Shown in pieces: positions 24,265 to 35,700 of a stretch of DNA of 64,000 nt (the first letter of the stretch is position 1; the number at the start of each line of letters is the position of its first letter). The DNA is taken from assembly GCA_038496445.1 (NCBI GenBank), contig JALMLS010000368.1:186001-250000 (forward strand), read 5' to 3'. A model generated the notes under the pieces. The model was not told the DNA's origin. It saw only the letters and a list, made by a program, of their open reading frames with translations, and made no database searches. Both the position numbers and the translations under genes were made by a program. The DNA is from Trichosphaerium sp. ATCC 40318 (lineage: Eukaryota > Discosea > Flabellinia > Trichosidae).

Positions 24265-27200
24265 CATGCCACCAAATAATGTCATGCTTTTAGTGGTGAT
24301 ACCATGTGACTGTTTAACAATTACACCATGGTTATCAGGAAAAGACCTAGCATCCTCATACAGCGTATTATCAAAGGAGAGTTGAGGATCGATAAAAATA
24401 CGATCAACAGGAGAGTTAACACAAACCGTCAGATTATTTTCAGATCGAGTCCATTCAAGATCTATATCACGAGAAGTACCCACTACAGATCCCTTTTGCT
24501 CAAGACCGAATGATCCAAGGTACGTCGTCTGAGTCACATCTAAAATTCAACAAAAGTAAGAGAATTGAACACGTGATAAATCAATGTGAAACCAAGAGTT
24601 GTTCTTCTCTTGCAGCGTACCAAGGATAGTCAAACGAGATATTGTATCATCCTCGCTCACTTCTTCGTCAATGATAACACCCTCACCAAGTATTTCTGAA
24701 GCGATACATAGTTTCGAAGTAGGATCAGAGTAAAGTGCAGGGTCGAATTGTACTTCCAAGAAACATTCCAAGGTATTCGCAGTGACATAATCGCCTTGAG
24801 TGTTCCCACCACTGGAAACCTGACATATAACAGATAGAACTTCATCTACCGTTGTAGATGAGAATGAAACGACTTTCAAACCGTTATTCTCTGTGGTCTC
24901 CCCCTCTAAACACAAGCAAGTTAACAAAAAAACAACTACTTTTTTTTTAGGGTACCTATGGCGTTCCATTCCCATTCGTTATCTACCTGCAATCTCTCGT
25001 CTTCTGGAGACAGTTCAAACACCTCTTTAACGTATAGGCACCACTCAGGTATCCTCAAGAATGAACGGGTGATTGTAGGGCTTATACGTTCGCTTAACAA
25101 TCGAGAAAAGCAAAGTAGAGCACCTGATGTCCTAACTTCCATATTCACCTATTTTTTGTTAAATAAATGAATTGCTTTGTACTTGATCAAGTGTTACCGT
25201 AATCTCATCTATTATTGTTTCGTTCACTGATTTCAAGCTATATTTACGGCTTGTTTTGGGGTTGGATGATGGTAACTGTTTCAAAGTACGAGTCTGTAAA
25301 AGAAAGAAAGAGTGAGTCCACCAACACAAAAACCAAAAAAAATAAAATGACAAAAGGTCTTTTGTAGACATTAAAAAGTTGTAACGGCTCGTTCTACCTG
25401 TTCGATGCTACTCTCATAACATCTATTGCCTGGACCACATTGCTTCTCACTTTCCTTATGACCAATTCTTGGTACGTTTCTTCTAAACATTTCAAGTCAA
25501 ACTTTTTTTTGTCTTGTTCATCAAGCATATCGTCAACACGTACAGTGGCGCCGGCCTGCATCTATCATTGTCTTGTCTGTGAAATACAGGGCACGTGCAC
25601 TTAGGACCATCCCCAGTGACTACACATTGACCAAAAGGGCAACCGTTTGGTAGGCTATCTGCACATACATTGTTACCACAGTTTACGCCCTCTGTTGGGT
25701 TGAACCCAGCATTGCAAATGCACTGAACATTACCTACATTGGGCGTAATGTTAGATTTGTAATAAAATAGGATTTGTTATAAATTATAATAAGTTACCAT
25801 CAGTATTAGTCTGCAAAGTACTGTCAGGAGGGCACTGTATAGCTGAAACTCTCAAGTCTTGCTCTTTAAAGTTACAGATATTACCCGACCACCCTGGAAG
25901 GCATACACACTCCCCATCGCTATTAAGATATTGATTAAAGTGTTTACAGGCACATTCAAGAGATTGTGTTTCAGCGTCAGATCCCGTGTCAACGATACTG
26001 TTGGAGGATGGTAGTCCTGGGAAAATGATTAAAAAAGATGGCTTGTCCTTCGTTTTTCTGCGGCGTACGTGCGCGACTGACTGCTACACAGTCTTGTGGG
26101 GACTCACATCTAGGATTGCAATCCTTTTTACGTCGTTTTTCTGCGCAAACACGCCTTCCATCTGAGCCCCTAGCGAAAAAATGAATAAATTTACAAACTA
26201 GGGTATAGGCTATCTTGTAAATGCACTTACGTTATCAATCGGTATTTGTTAACGCATTGGCAGCGCACACCCTCCTTGTGATCAAGAACACATACTGAAT
26301 TAGGACCACAAAAGGTACCTAGTAACACGTGATTAAAACAGAGAAAAGCACCAAGAAAAAAAACTCCCAAAACTTTATGTAACGTACGGTTACAGGCTTC
26401 GTCACATTGTCCTGTTTCCATATTCCATGATGTACCAAAGCGCTAGATAACAAATAAATAAAGCGGTTCTGCACATTGAGCCCAAAGAAAAACGTAAAAA
26501 AAGATAAACAGAGTCACACTTACAGTGCAGGAGCAACCTGTTGTAGGATCCCATTTTTCTCCTCCTGGACACGCACAATAGATCTCTGCCGAGGGTTGTG
26601 GTGGTGCAGTAGCTGCGAGATGACATCGCGTCCCTATTGGACATGCTATGCGAGCACAAGCCCAAGGATCAAATACACCAAGTCTAGAAAAATAGTTGGT
26701 AAAAAACAAACTGGTTATTTCACTTACTGTGTGCAATTATTTTGCGCGTATTCCTTTGGACAAATAGAACACGGTTGTACAGCACCTGTTGATGTTTCAC
26801 GGTCTTCATAGTTGCCAGGGCAACCACATGTTCCATATCTATTTACAGTCTGCGTCATAACATTCAGGTAGAAATTACTAGAAATAGGTATGTCAAAACA
26901 AGTAAAAAACTACAGGCAATTCTCAAAGAGAGGGATGTACAGTACCTTCGGCAAACGCGATAATCAGGGCATGCCCCTTTACAAGGCATAGACTGATTAA
27001 CTGGTACGTCACATATTGCACCACCCCAATTCACGTCACAGCTGCAGTAACTCGTTGTAGAGCCTGAGCTTGTTGCAGTTAAACAAATACCATGAAGGCA
27101 ACCAGCTCCGTCTCCACATGTAGATTGAGTGCAACCAGGGCCTACAGTACCGTATAATCAGCAATGTCGAAGACTTTACTAAGAAATGAAAATCGTACCT

Positions 27201-29217
27201 GTATAGCCAGGTCTACATAGTGTACACTGTCCGTTTTCGTCTCTTGTGAGCTCTTTGCGGCACTCACACCTGACTTTAACTGTCCGCCAATTGAGGATGT
27301 CATGTCTATCAAAGGATACTACACATCTTGTACCAGGATCAGATTGGCGGCATCGATCATTGCATTCCATAAGGATATTTGGCTCAACTGAGTTATCTGT
27401 CTTCATTCTAAACTCTTTATTATTAATATAGTTCTCGCATGTAGTATCATTTGAGTTCAGAGGGCTACTACACTTTGAGCATGGAAGTCCACCTTCTGGT
27501 GTCACCCTAAAAACAGATTATGATTAATTTATGAAGAAGGAGTATCACAGAGTTTGAAGATTCGTACCATCCTTCATGGCAGAAACAGAAAGGTCGGTTA
27601 TCTATAGTTGTTATGCAGTTTCCATTATCTCCACATGCTACAGGACAAGCTGTAGGGGGCTTAAAAGTAGGTCAGTGAGCGCTCTAAGATTATTAATAAT
27701 CCTTGAAGTAAACGCACCCTTAGCTGTGATACGCATATGCCTATTAAACGATCACGTGTGTATGTAGGTGCACATTCAGTACAAACGCCATGGTCAGAAT
27801 TGACATAACCTATTCTACAATCTCCACACAGTTGCCCTTGCCTGTTTAAAACGAAATATTAGGTTACCATAAAAGTACTTGTTGATGAGCACGTGCCTGC
27901 TGTATGGACAACTACAGCTTGCAAAGTCGCCACCCCTAAATACGCATTCACCACCATTTGCTCTACAGGTAGGACAAGCGGTTTCTTGAGGTACGCATGA
28001 TGACTCGGTTGCCTTAACATAACCTGGAGCACAATCCGAGCAAGCTTTGACATACTAGAAAATAAACGTTTAAAAAGAATACCTATGATACTGTTTTTAT
28101 GACGTACTGCGACTGCAGATTTGTCGACTGGGATCACAGCTAGTGCGTGTCTCCAACCTTCGTTACAAGAGCAATTCACAAAGGTTTCGTTAAAAATATT
28201 ACAGGTTCCTTGACCGCAATACTCTAGCAAAAAAAGTCAGAAAATAACGTGATGGTAATTACAATCTTGTTTGTTACCATTTCTATCGCAATTTTCAGCT
28301 GTTATCAATTTACATTTTCCATCAGAGTAAGTATAACCCTCATCACACTCACAATCGTATGATGCAGGATCTGGAATACAGGTGGCATCTAGAGACTGAC
28401 AGACTAAAAAGATACACACGTAAATAAATAAGAAAAAATTGTTTTTTTTTTTTGTGTCTATCTAACGCACGTGTACAATTAGATTGGTTGTTAGCATTTG
28501 AAGTCAGAGCGCGTTTGCATACACCTTGCTATTGAAAGAAAAAAGATAAGCATCTACCGTTACAACTCGTTATAAAAAAGGTATTTCTGAGCGCACCCCA
28601 AATACAAAGGATGACGCGCACACGTCGCATTTATCTGACGCCTCAGAGACTTCCCAACCAGGGAAGCAAATGCATTTTCGTTCGCCTTCTACTACGGCAC
28701 AGTCACCATGACCACAATCTGTTGGTTCTCCATTGGTTACACAAGGATCGTCCGCTGCTTGTGCAGTACAATTGTCTACCGAGAGATAAAAGGGTCAGAA
28801 CATTTTAATGAACTTGTTTTAACGCGTTTAAAATTTTGTACTAATAAGTAGCCTCGCTATGCGGGTTCCCACGCGGTCTTAAGGAGTATAATGGGTATAT
28901 AATATTGTATATAATATTGTATGTAATTAAATGAACCGTTACCTGCTAGCTGGCGCCCTGAAATACAATCTGTGCATGTTTGTGTTGTTGTGTTCAACTT
29001 AAACGGTACAACGCATACACAGTATTTACTGTACGTGCAGCGCGAGTTTCGACCATAATCACACTCGTCTAATTACGAATTAGGAACAATTTTTAGTTGG
29101 AAGACCTAATAACGCACCACCAGGTATTCTACAGCTTTTTATACCACTTGCGAGAGAATTACACAATAAAAACAAGGACAGCGCTAGAAGCCTTAATAAT
29201 TGCCTTGTTTCGTGCAT
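24223..29217 (-). CDS. Large secreted or surface protein with many EGF-like Cys-rich modules
   Basis: Begins at ATG 29217 with a signal peptide (MHETRQLLRLLALSLFLLC, then NSLASG). Some 20 exons follow, most coding for one Cys-rich EGF/laminin-EGF-like unit, such as CTYSKYCVCVVPFKL, CGHGDCAVVEGERKCICFPGW, CECDEGYTYSDGKC and CSCNEGWRHA. From about 25400 down the sequence changes to a Cys-poor, beta-rich juxtamembrane region. It ends in one hydrophobic segment MTLFGGMLIFIVILV with nearly nothing after it, which fits a GPI-anchor signal better than a receptor tail. Likely role: adhesion or surface recognition (inference). Exon-by-module structure is clear, exact junctions less so. The 3' end overlaps the convergent F-box gene by 42 bp. 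Confidence 0.75.
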
Positions 29218-29368
29218 TTATGCGCAATAATACGCCTAAGCTCCCTACAAATAGCTCGGCCGATTGTATCGGCCCGATAAGTCACGTAGTATGCGGCTTA
29301 AACAATAAAAAAGTTGAAAGTAGTTTGCCAGGCAAACAAACATCGAGTTTATATGTACAGTCTGCTGT

Positions 29369-30686
29369 TTACACTTTTACAAATTGTTCCGTTTCAATGG
29401 GTACCCAAGCTTTGTAAAGTAAAAAAACGTCAGTATACAATATCACGTGATAATAACGTGTACCTGCAGCAGGATGCATGTGCTTTGTTTGCTTATAAAA
29501 TGTTGCTGTTACAACCTTTGCTGGTAGTATTTTAACGCCATCTACCTCGTCTGTATCCCAGTACCATAGAGGTCTACCGTTTTTGCCTTTTTGTAAAAAA
29601 GTTAGGGAAGGAATGGATAGTTCAAAGTCTTTAAATTGTAATCACGTGATATAAAAAAAACGTGACACTACTGAAAAAGTACTTGTTTGCGAAGTGCGCA
29701 CCTTTGGCTTTTATCTCACACAACTCGTAAAACGTGTGCGTATGTGGAATTATTGTGTCCTCCTAAACATTTGTGGGTTAAGTTCAAGGTGAAAAATATT
29801 TTTGTTCTTGTTACCTTTACTAGTATTAATTCGCTTGTACTCATGTCCTCAAGTGATTCTGACATACGAATAACTGTGTCAAGAAATTCCCTAATGGTAG
29901 CTCCAAACTTTATCTACATTGTTGTCAGTACGTCTGTCAACGAAATGATCATTCTGTCAACAAAAAAAAAGTTTTTCATTTTTGACGTACTGTTAGTTTA
30001 TGAGTGTTGCTTACTCCTACTTTATTGAACAAGCACCAGTCCACTATAAAATCGGCATCTAACTCAGCAAAGTTAGCTAACTTTAACAAAATCTGATTTT
30101 TTTGGCATGTCATGACACACGTGGTCATGCAAGGTTCATTATCTTTGGCACCTACTTTGTAGTTGTCGTTGCTTCTCTAGCCATTGTAACTTTAAATGTC
30201 CTCTAGCATCCTTCTCAGCTCGTTCACGCTCCCTATCAGGAAGGAATGTAGCATCCACCGTAGGGTCCTTTGGCAAAAAGGTAAGTCAAGGAGAACAACT
30301 AAGCAACAACAATGAACCTTGCCAAGTTTCTTTTTTTTTGGTATAAAATCGTCCTCTTCTTCTTCTTCGTCCTCTGTTGATGGTAAGCATACGTCACATA
30401 ATACATATACGTACCGTCATCAGCAAATGACAGCTGTGCGCGCATTTTATCCAATTTTCTTTTTTTCAATTGACGCTTTTTCTGTGCTTCCTCTTCTCTG
30501 CGTTTGTAGGTAAATAATACGAGTCATGATGCGTGCGTACGCCCGAATATCACTCTCCGTCTTTTTGTCGGTAATAGCAACTCCAGCGAGCGCTTTTTTA
30601 CGCCTATAGTCGTCTAGTGTCACCAAACCCCTTGTTTCTTTGCTAAGAAGCTCCTCGCTATTGTTTATCTTCGAAGAGAAGTTCAT
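29369..30686 (-). CDS. XAP5/FAM50 family nuclear protein
   Basis: Starts at ATG 30686. Exon order: a Lys/Glu-rich N-terminus with AEEEAQKKRQLKKRKLDKMR, an acidic stretch ending DDFIPKKKKLGK, PDRERER-type helix, KLTIKFGATIREFL, LVKEDTIIPHTHTFYELC, GKNGRPLWYWDTDEVDG, VVTATFYKQTKHMHPAA and the end AWVPIETEQFVKV. The blocks KEDxIIPH, GKxGPLxxxD and the His-Pro-Ala ending are the XAP5 domain. In other organisms this protein associates with the spliceosome or chromatin and is linked to ciliary gene or circadian control. Here it is more diverged than usual at the WY-x-NKHIFP block (FYKQTKHMHP). It has seven or so introns in about 1.3 kb. Confidence 0.8.
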
Positions 30687-30863
30687 GGTGTTACTGAGTG
30701 GTGTCCGACGTTCAAATGCTTACAATTTGTTGAATTAGCAACGCTCAAATCTTTTTTATAGTGACAGTCGCGTAAAGTCATCAAACAAACAACTCTGCAC
30801 ATCACACGGCATTGTGCTTGCGCGTAACGCCGTTTGACGCTTTTTTAATTCCATGTTTACGGG

Positions 30864-32103
30864 ATGTTGTCCACAACGCGCAATTCTGCGATCAAGCGCA
30901 TAACAACCAGTAAATACGGTACATGCTGTACGTATTTCGTCGTGGTTACTACTGTCAACTAAATTAAGCTGTATTTGTAGTACTACGCTCTCGGACCGTG
31001 TCAACTAGCGAAAAACAGAAGGAAACAAAAAAAGAACGACCAAAACCGGTTAGAAACGTTACTTCTTACTCAAGAAACCACTGGGTGAAGTTAGAGAACC
31101 AAAAAGAGTATATAGAACGCGTTATAGGTCCTCAAATGGGTATTAAATCATTGACAGATTGGTACAATGTCAGAACAAAAGATATACATAAACTAGGAGG
31201 AACCTCCTTCCTTACACAGTACGTTAAGTTTTTAATTGCAAATCACGTGTTCGTAAACGAACACCAACAGTTTTTTTTTTCCCAACTTTGCGTTGACATG
31301 TTGAAGCTACTACCGAGATTCCTTCGCTGCAGCAATCATGGCGATTTATCCAGAGGTTCTATGGGATCCTGTAAAGTTCAGGCACGTTTTATGATTAAAT
31401 CAAGGCATAACAAAAGGTGTCAAGGAGTGCACCAAGAGGATATTGGAACCATGATACATTTAAACAAAAACTAGAGGAAATTGGCGTAACACTACGTGTA
31501 ATGATAGTTTCTGATTGGGAAAAGATAAGAGTACATGAGGTCATTGCTCGTGGAGGATACTACATTGTCAAGAGGTACTAACAAGACAAATCGGATACTA
31601 ACATTTCACCTTCTAAATATTTTTAAAGGGCATTCAAAAGTTCTCTTACCAAAGCCCTTGAAATAATGTACCCTGATTATGATTGGTCCCAACGTTACCA
31701 AAAGAGAGCAGGTGGGTTTTGGAGCGATGATAGCCATGTACTAGATTTTCTGAAGAGTAAGTAACTGATGTCTCTTTTTTCCATTTCCACCTGTGAGGTA
31801 TTTGTACCGGTTAACATGATCTTTAAGAACTTGAGAAGAAAGTACATATATCCTGCGCTGAGCAGTGGTATAAAGTATCTCACCTTCAAATACACCAGTA
31901 TGGAGGCGCAGCAATACTGAACGAAAGGTACCCAAATTGTTTGGCATTGTTGTATCCAAACTATAAATGGAAGTTCTCCGGATTCAAAGAGGAATCCGTT
32001 AAGAAGAGATCTAATCAATTGTACGCATCACCCTTCGTCTACTTTATATTTCTTATGCACTTAAAGCGCACTCAGTAATGCCATAACACGCTTGTTGATG
32101 TAG
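30864..32103 (+). CDS. Probable mitochondrial protein with tandem YP-x-x-x-W repeats
   Basis: The ATG at 30864 gives MLSTTRNSAIKRITTILRSR, rich in Arg/Ser/Thr and free of acidic residues, a good mitochondrial presequence. After it come three copies of a roughly 70-residue unit: NHWVKLENQKEYIER...GIKSLTDWYNVRTKDIHKLGG, SFAAAIMAIYPEVLWDPVKF, then GYWNHDTFKQKLEEIGV...SDWEKIR, KALEIMYPDYDWSQRY, GGFWSDDSHVLDFL, EQWYKVSHLQIHQYGG and CLALLYPNYKWKFSGF. Similar YP-x-x-x-W repeats occur in uncharacterised proteins of fungi and protists; no function is known to me. All exon joins keep phase, including a 31-nt intron at 31386-31416. It is divergent from XAP5 with 177 bp between starts. Confidence 0.7.
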
Positions 32104-32732
32104 TATAATTCAAACAACTTTGTAAAGATAGAAACAAAATAGGAAAGCAAACATTGCTTAAAAACCAAGCCATAGGTTGAGCGTAATTATGCTGATGATA
32201 AGCGTGATGTAGCTAAATCTTAACTCTTTGCTATATTATTACCCAAACGTGTACAATATAAAAATAGCACATTTACTAGCTAAGAAAATTGCTTAAAAGT
32301 GTTGAAGTGATCATCTTTTTCGATTGAGGTTCAACCCTTTTAAGAATTAACTGTTTACATCAAAATCTGCTTCATTGGAGATTGTGGTGTTGGAAAGAGT
32401 TCTTTGAGTGGTAGATTGACTGATAACGGAACCACTTACAAGGAAGATCTTGATTATGTATGTTAATTACCACTTGTGACACGTGTTGTTGATAGCAGCT
32501 AGATAATGGCTCTTGTATATACCTTGAATTCTATGGGTACACGTCATAGAAATCCGTGATTTGTATTCTACAAGCTATTGCCTCACATAGCACAGGTATA
32601 AGATGTGCTTGTTGTGCGTAGGTATAGCTACTAGTGGCATTTTAGTGACGGTGTGGAATTTGTTAGCACGTGCTCTATCTATCACAACTATTGAAGTTCG
32701 CGAATGAGTACTAGTACATTTGTTTGTTTTAT
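32104..32732. other. Intergenic region holding a Ras-like remnant
   Basis: 629 bp between two convergent stops. Apart from the GTPase-like piece listed separately it looks non-coding and AT-rich. Confidence 0.3.
32359..32707 (+). pseudogene. Ras-superfamily small GTPase remnant
   Basis: KICFIGDCGVGKSSLSGRL is a good G1/P-loop of a Ras/Rab-type GTPase. After a possible intron the frame gives LDNGSCIYLEFYG, like the strand before the G3 DxxG motif, and then RDLYSTSYC, like the RxLxxxYYR segment. I find no start codon, no clear DxxG, no NKxD and no SAK motif; the frame ends at about 32707. It is shorter than the 170-200 residues a GTPase needs, so it is probably a decayed copy or badly fragmented by errors. 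Confidence 0.4.
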
Positions 32733-35700
32733 TTAAGTATTAAGTAAATCAATACGTTTTGCTCTGTGCCATACAAGTTCTCCATTCCTTTTAAAGTATC
32801 TTATACGATGTTGTGGAAACCAATGCGTATCGTCTATACCAAAGTCATCAAATGGCATTTCTTGAATACCAACAAATCTATCCATGTATCCGATTACAAA
32901 CTCTGTTGAATCTAACGAAGGATCCCATTTTATCCTTGACATAATGTGTTTTGAGTGCTTGAATACACCATCATCTTCCATGTCTTCTTCCTCCTCTGAT
33001 TCTCCATCAGATGATTTATTATTATTATTACCCTTTGCTGCCTCTGCAGCAGCCTTGGCGGCAGCCTCTGCAGCTTTTTGTTTCTTGGCATTTTTTCGTT
33101 GTAATTTCTGCTGCTTTCGGAAATCTTTTGTGTCCTGTTTTGTAACTTGCTTGATTGCTGGCGAAGATACAACTGGCGATGGTCGCGGGTTAGGCGTGTA
33201 TGTTTTAGCTTTAGGAACTTGTGCTGTTTGTTGCTTCTTAGCGATAGTACGCGCTTTTGGAGGTGAAGGACTATCCAAGCGAGCGCTTTGTTTTGAAGAT
33301 TTTTGCAAGTTGTCAAGCATGTTGGCTCTAAAACAAGCATGAGGTTGAGTATAAATAACAGTTTGTACCCTTTGGTAATATTCACTTGTATTTTAAAATT
33401 TGGTTGACTTAGAGCAGTATTGAATAGTGCTTCCACTTGAGGAATGAAAGACTTAAGAGCAACACTTTTTTGGATTGTTTTGAGAAGTCCAAATGTAAGA
33501 ATGCAAATGTTCTTCTTTCCATTCAAATGTATAGGCGCAGGATGGACTAGAAAAATTAAGTTAGATTTGAGAAGCCTTCCTGGGTAAAATAGTACCAATG
33601 AGAGGCAGTTCTGTGGATAGCAATTTAACAACATTTGGTGTGACGCTTTCGATGCTATCAATGTTGGATTGACTTATGTTATCTCCAGTCACTAAGATAG
33701 ATCTGTTAGATACTATTTGATACTTTTAAGGGTCGTACTGGATACTCTCATATATCTTGGATACATAGAAGAGAAAGGAGGTCCGTGGAATATGTTCCAA
33801 TCTCCCTTCTTGACTTGTTTAAAAGTTCGTTTGACTCGATCTGAGAATACAGCAACACTGGCTTTTGTAACGTTTTCTGCCAAGTTTATGACAGGGTGAC
33901 ATGGGGAGCCTACGAACATTGGAAATTCCTATTGATTTATTAGTAATCAAAAACGTTAGTAGCGCGGAGGCGCACTTGGTCGGTTTGATGTTCTAGATCG
34001 TTATCTTGTGACAGATTGATTTGAGATGTCCAGTCTATCGTTGAGAAGAACTCAAAAAACCTTAGAATAACCTCCCATGTCTCAACACTATGTACACAGT
34101 CAGTTAAACGCACTGGAAAATAGGACCTGTATGACTCACCCAGAGTATTGCTGGCATATTTTGGCTACCATTACACTTAAACACAGTGTTGACGGGAAGC
34201 AAGTACCGGTCATGACATACTCTAAATTTAGTCTTAGTACAAAAAAAACCTGCTCAATCTCATACCTCTTGCCCAAAGCAGTAAACATTGTACAGCTGTT
34301 TTAAACACTTGATAGTCTGGTACAGACTTTCTTATTGTCAAGGTGTACAACCAAGTGTCATAATGTCCTCTCACGGATAATGTGTTTGATGTTTGCATCA
34401 TTGCATCACATGATTCTCCAACTGTTTGTGCGTAGTACAGTCGAAAGCACATGTTGTTGAACTGTATTTCTACAAACGGGCAAAGAGTCGCTTGGTCAAC
34501 CTACAACTTTGTTAATCAAGAACCATGACTAACATGAAATATTTGTGAACCGTACGTTAACAATGGTGATGTCAGGTCGAGGTTCAAAATGTGTTGACAC
34601 AGTGTTTATAAAGGACTGTGGTGAGCACTGTCCTATGACACAAATATCGTATATTTTGGATGCAAATGAGATGTCCCCTGAAGGTTCACCAGTAAAGTTA
34701 GGTTCACCATCCCATTTCATTGCATTGATTTCGCCCATCAAGAAGTTGATGCTATCCGTAACAAGTTTTACTTCTGTAAAAACGAATTAAGAAGTTGTGT
34801 TTGAAATGGAGTTGTTGTTGAAGCAGTAAAAGCTATTGTTTATATTTCTTACCTTGAGATGTATTATCAATACCATTGGTTCTTACCAAAGCTGTAAGAT
34901 CTATACCACAAGAATGTTCTTGAGTTACGACAAGCTGTTTGGATGTTACTTTTGGTTCTCCAATGTAACTCAGTGTGCATCTGTACAAGTTTCCAATAAG
35001 ATCAATGAGCACGTGGTTTTTGCGTACCTCAGTCCATTGTGATCAGAAGCAAATGTAGTTATATTCTTCCCACTGGGTGTTGTGATAGATAAAGGATCCA
35101 TACCAATCATCTGTATGTCATCACATTGCCAATGGCTTGCCCTGTTATATGTAAGAAAAAAACAAGAACAAGTAAACTCAAGTTCGTTGAAATATACCGT
35201 AGTAGTATCCTATCGAGTCTTCCAGGTTCGCCTGTTTTAGAGTTCATCTTTGCAAGCGTATTTTTACTAGGATCAAAAGTAAAACCAGGATCTTTTGGAT
35301 GAACTGATTTCCAAGCATCTGTCAATCCACTCTTCTTTACCATGAATGTATTAAACGTATCACCATCTCTAACATTGAAATCTCCCAATATAACGGCATC
35401 AGCTATAATCAAATGATCAGAACAACAACCCAACAAACTCAAAGACGAAACCACAATACCACACGGGTATGCCATTACGTCAAGGGAAAAAACAAGTACC
35501 TGACCCATGTAGTACGCGATCATACACCAGACTTAAAGTTCTTGTACGCTTTTCATCAATCACCTGGCCAACGATTAGTACCAAATACAACACTGTAAAA
35601 TTGCTATTGCTATTGTTACGTACACGCCTTGCATCAGCGTCTTTAGTTGGGGAGTTTGATAGTAGATGAAGCACAGGCACATATAGATATCTGTTGTTGA

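Noticed and set aside
30756-31004. Minus-strand 82-codon frame with several Cys
   Set aside because: No ATG start and it overlaps the presequence exon of the mitochondrial repeat protein.
32884-33342. Plus-strand 152-codon frame opposite the MJ1316 exon
   Set aside because: Antisense of a conserved domain; Ser/Ala/Cys-rich product without motif.
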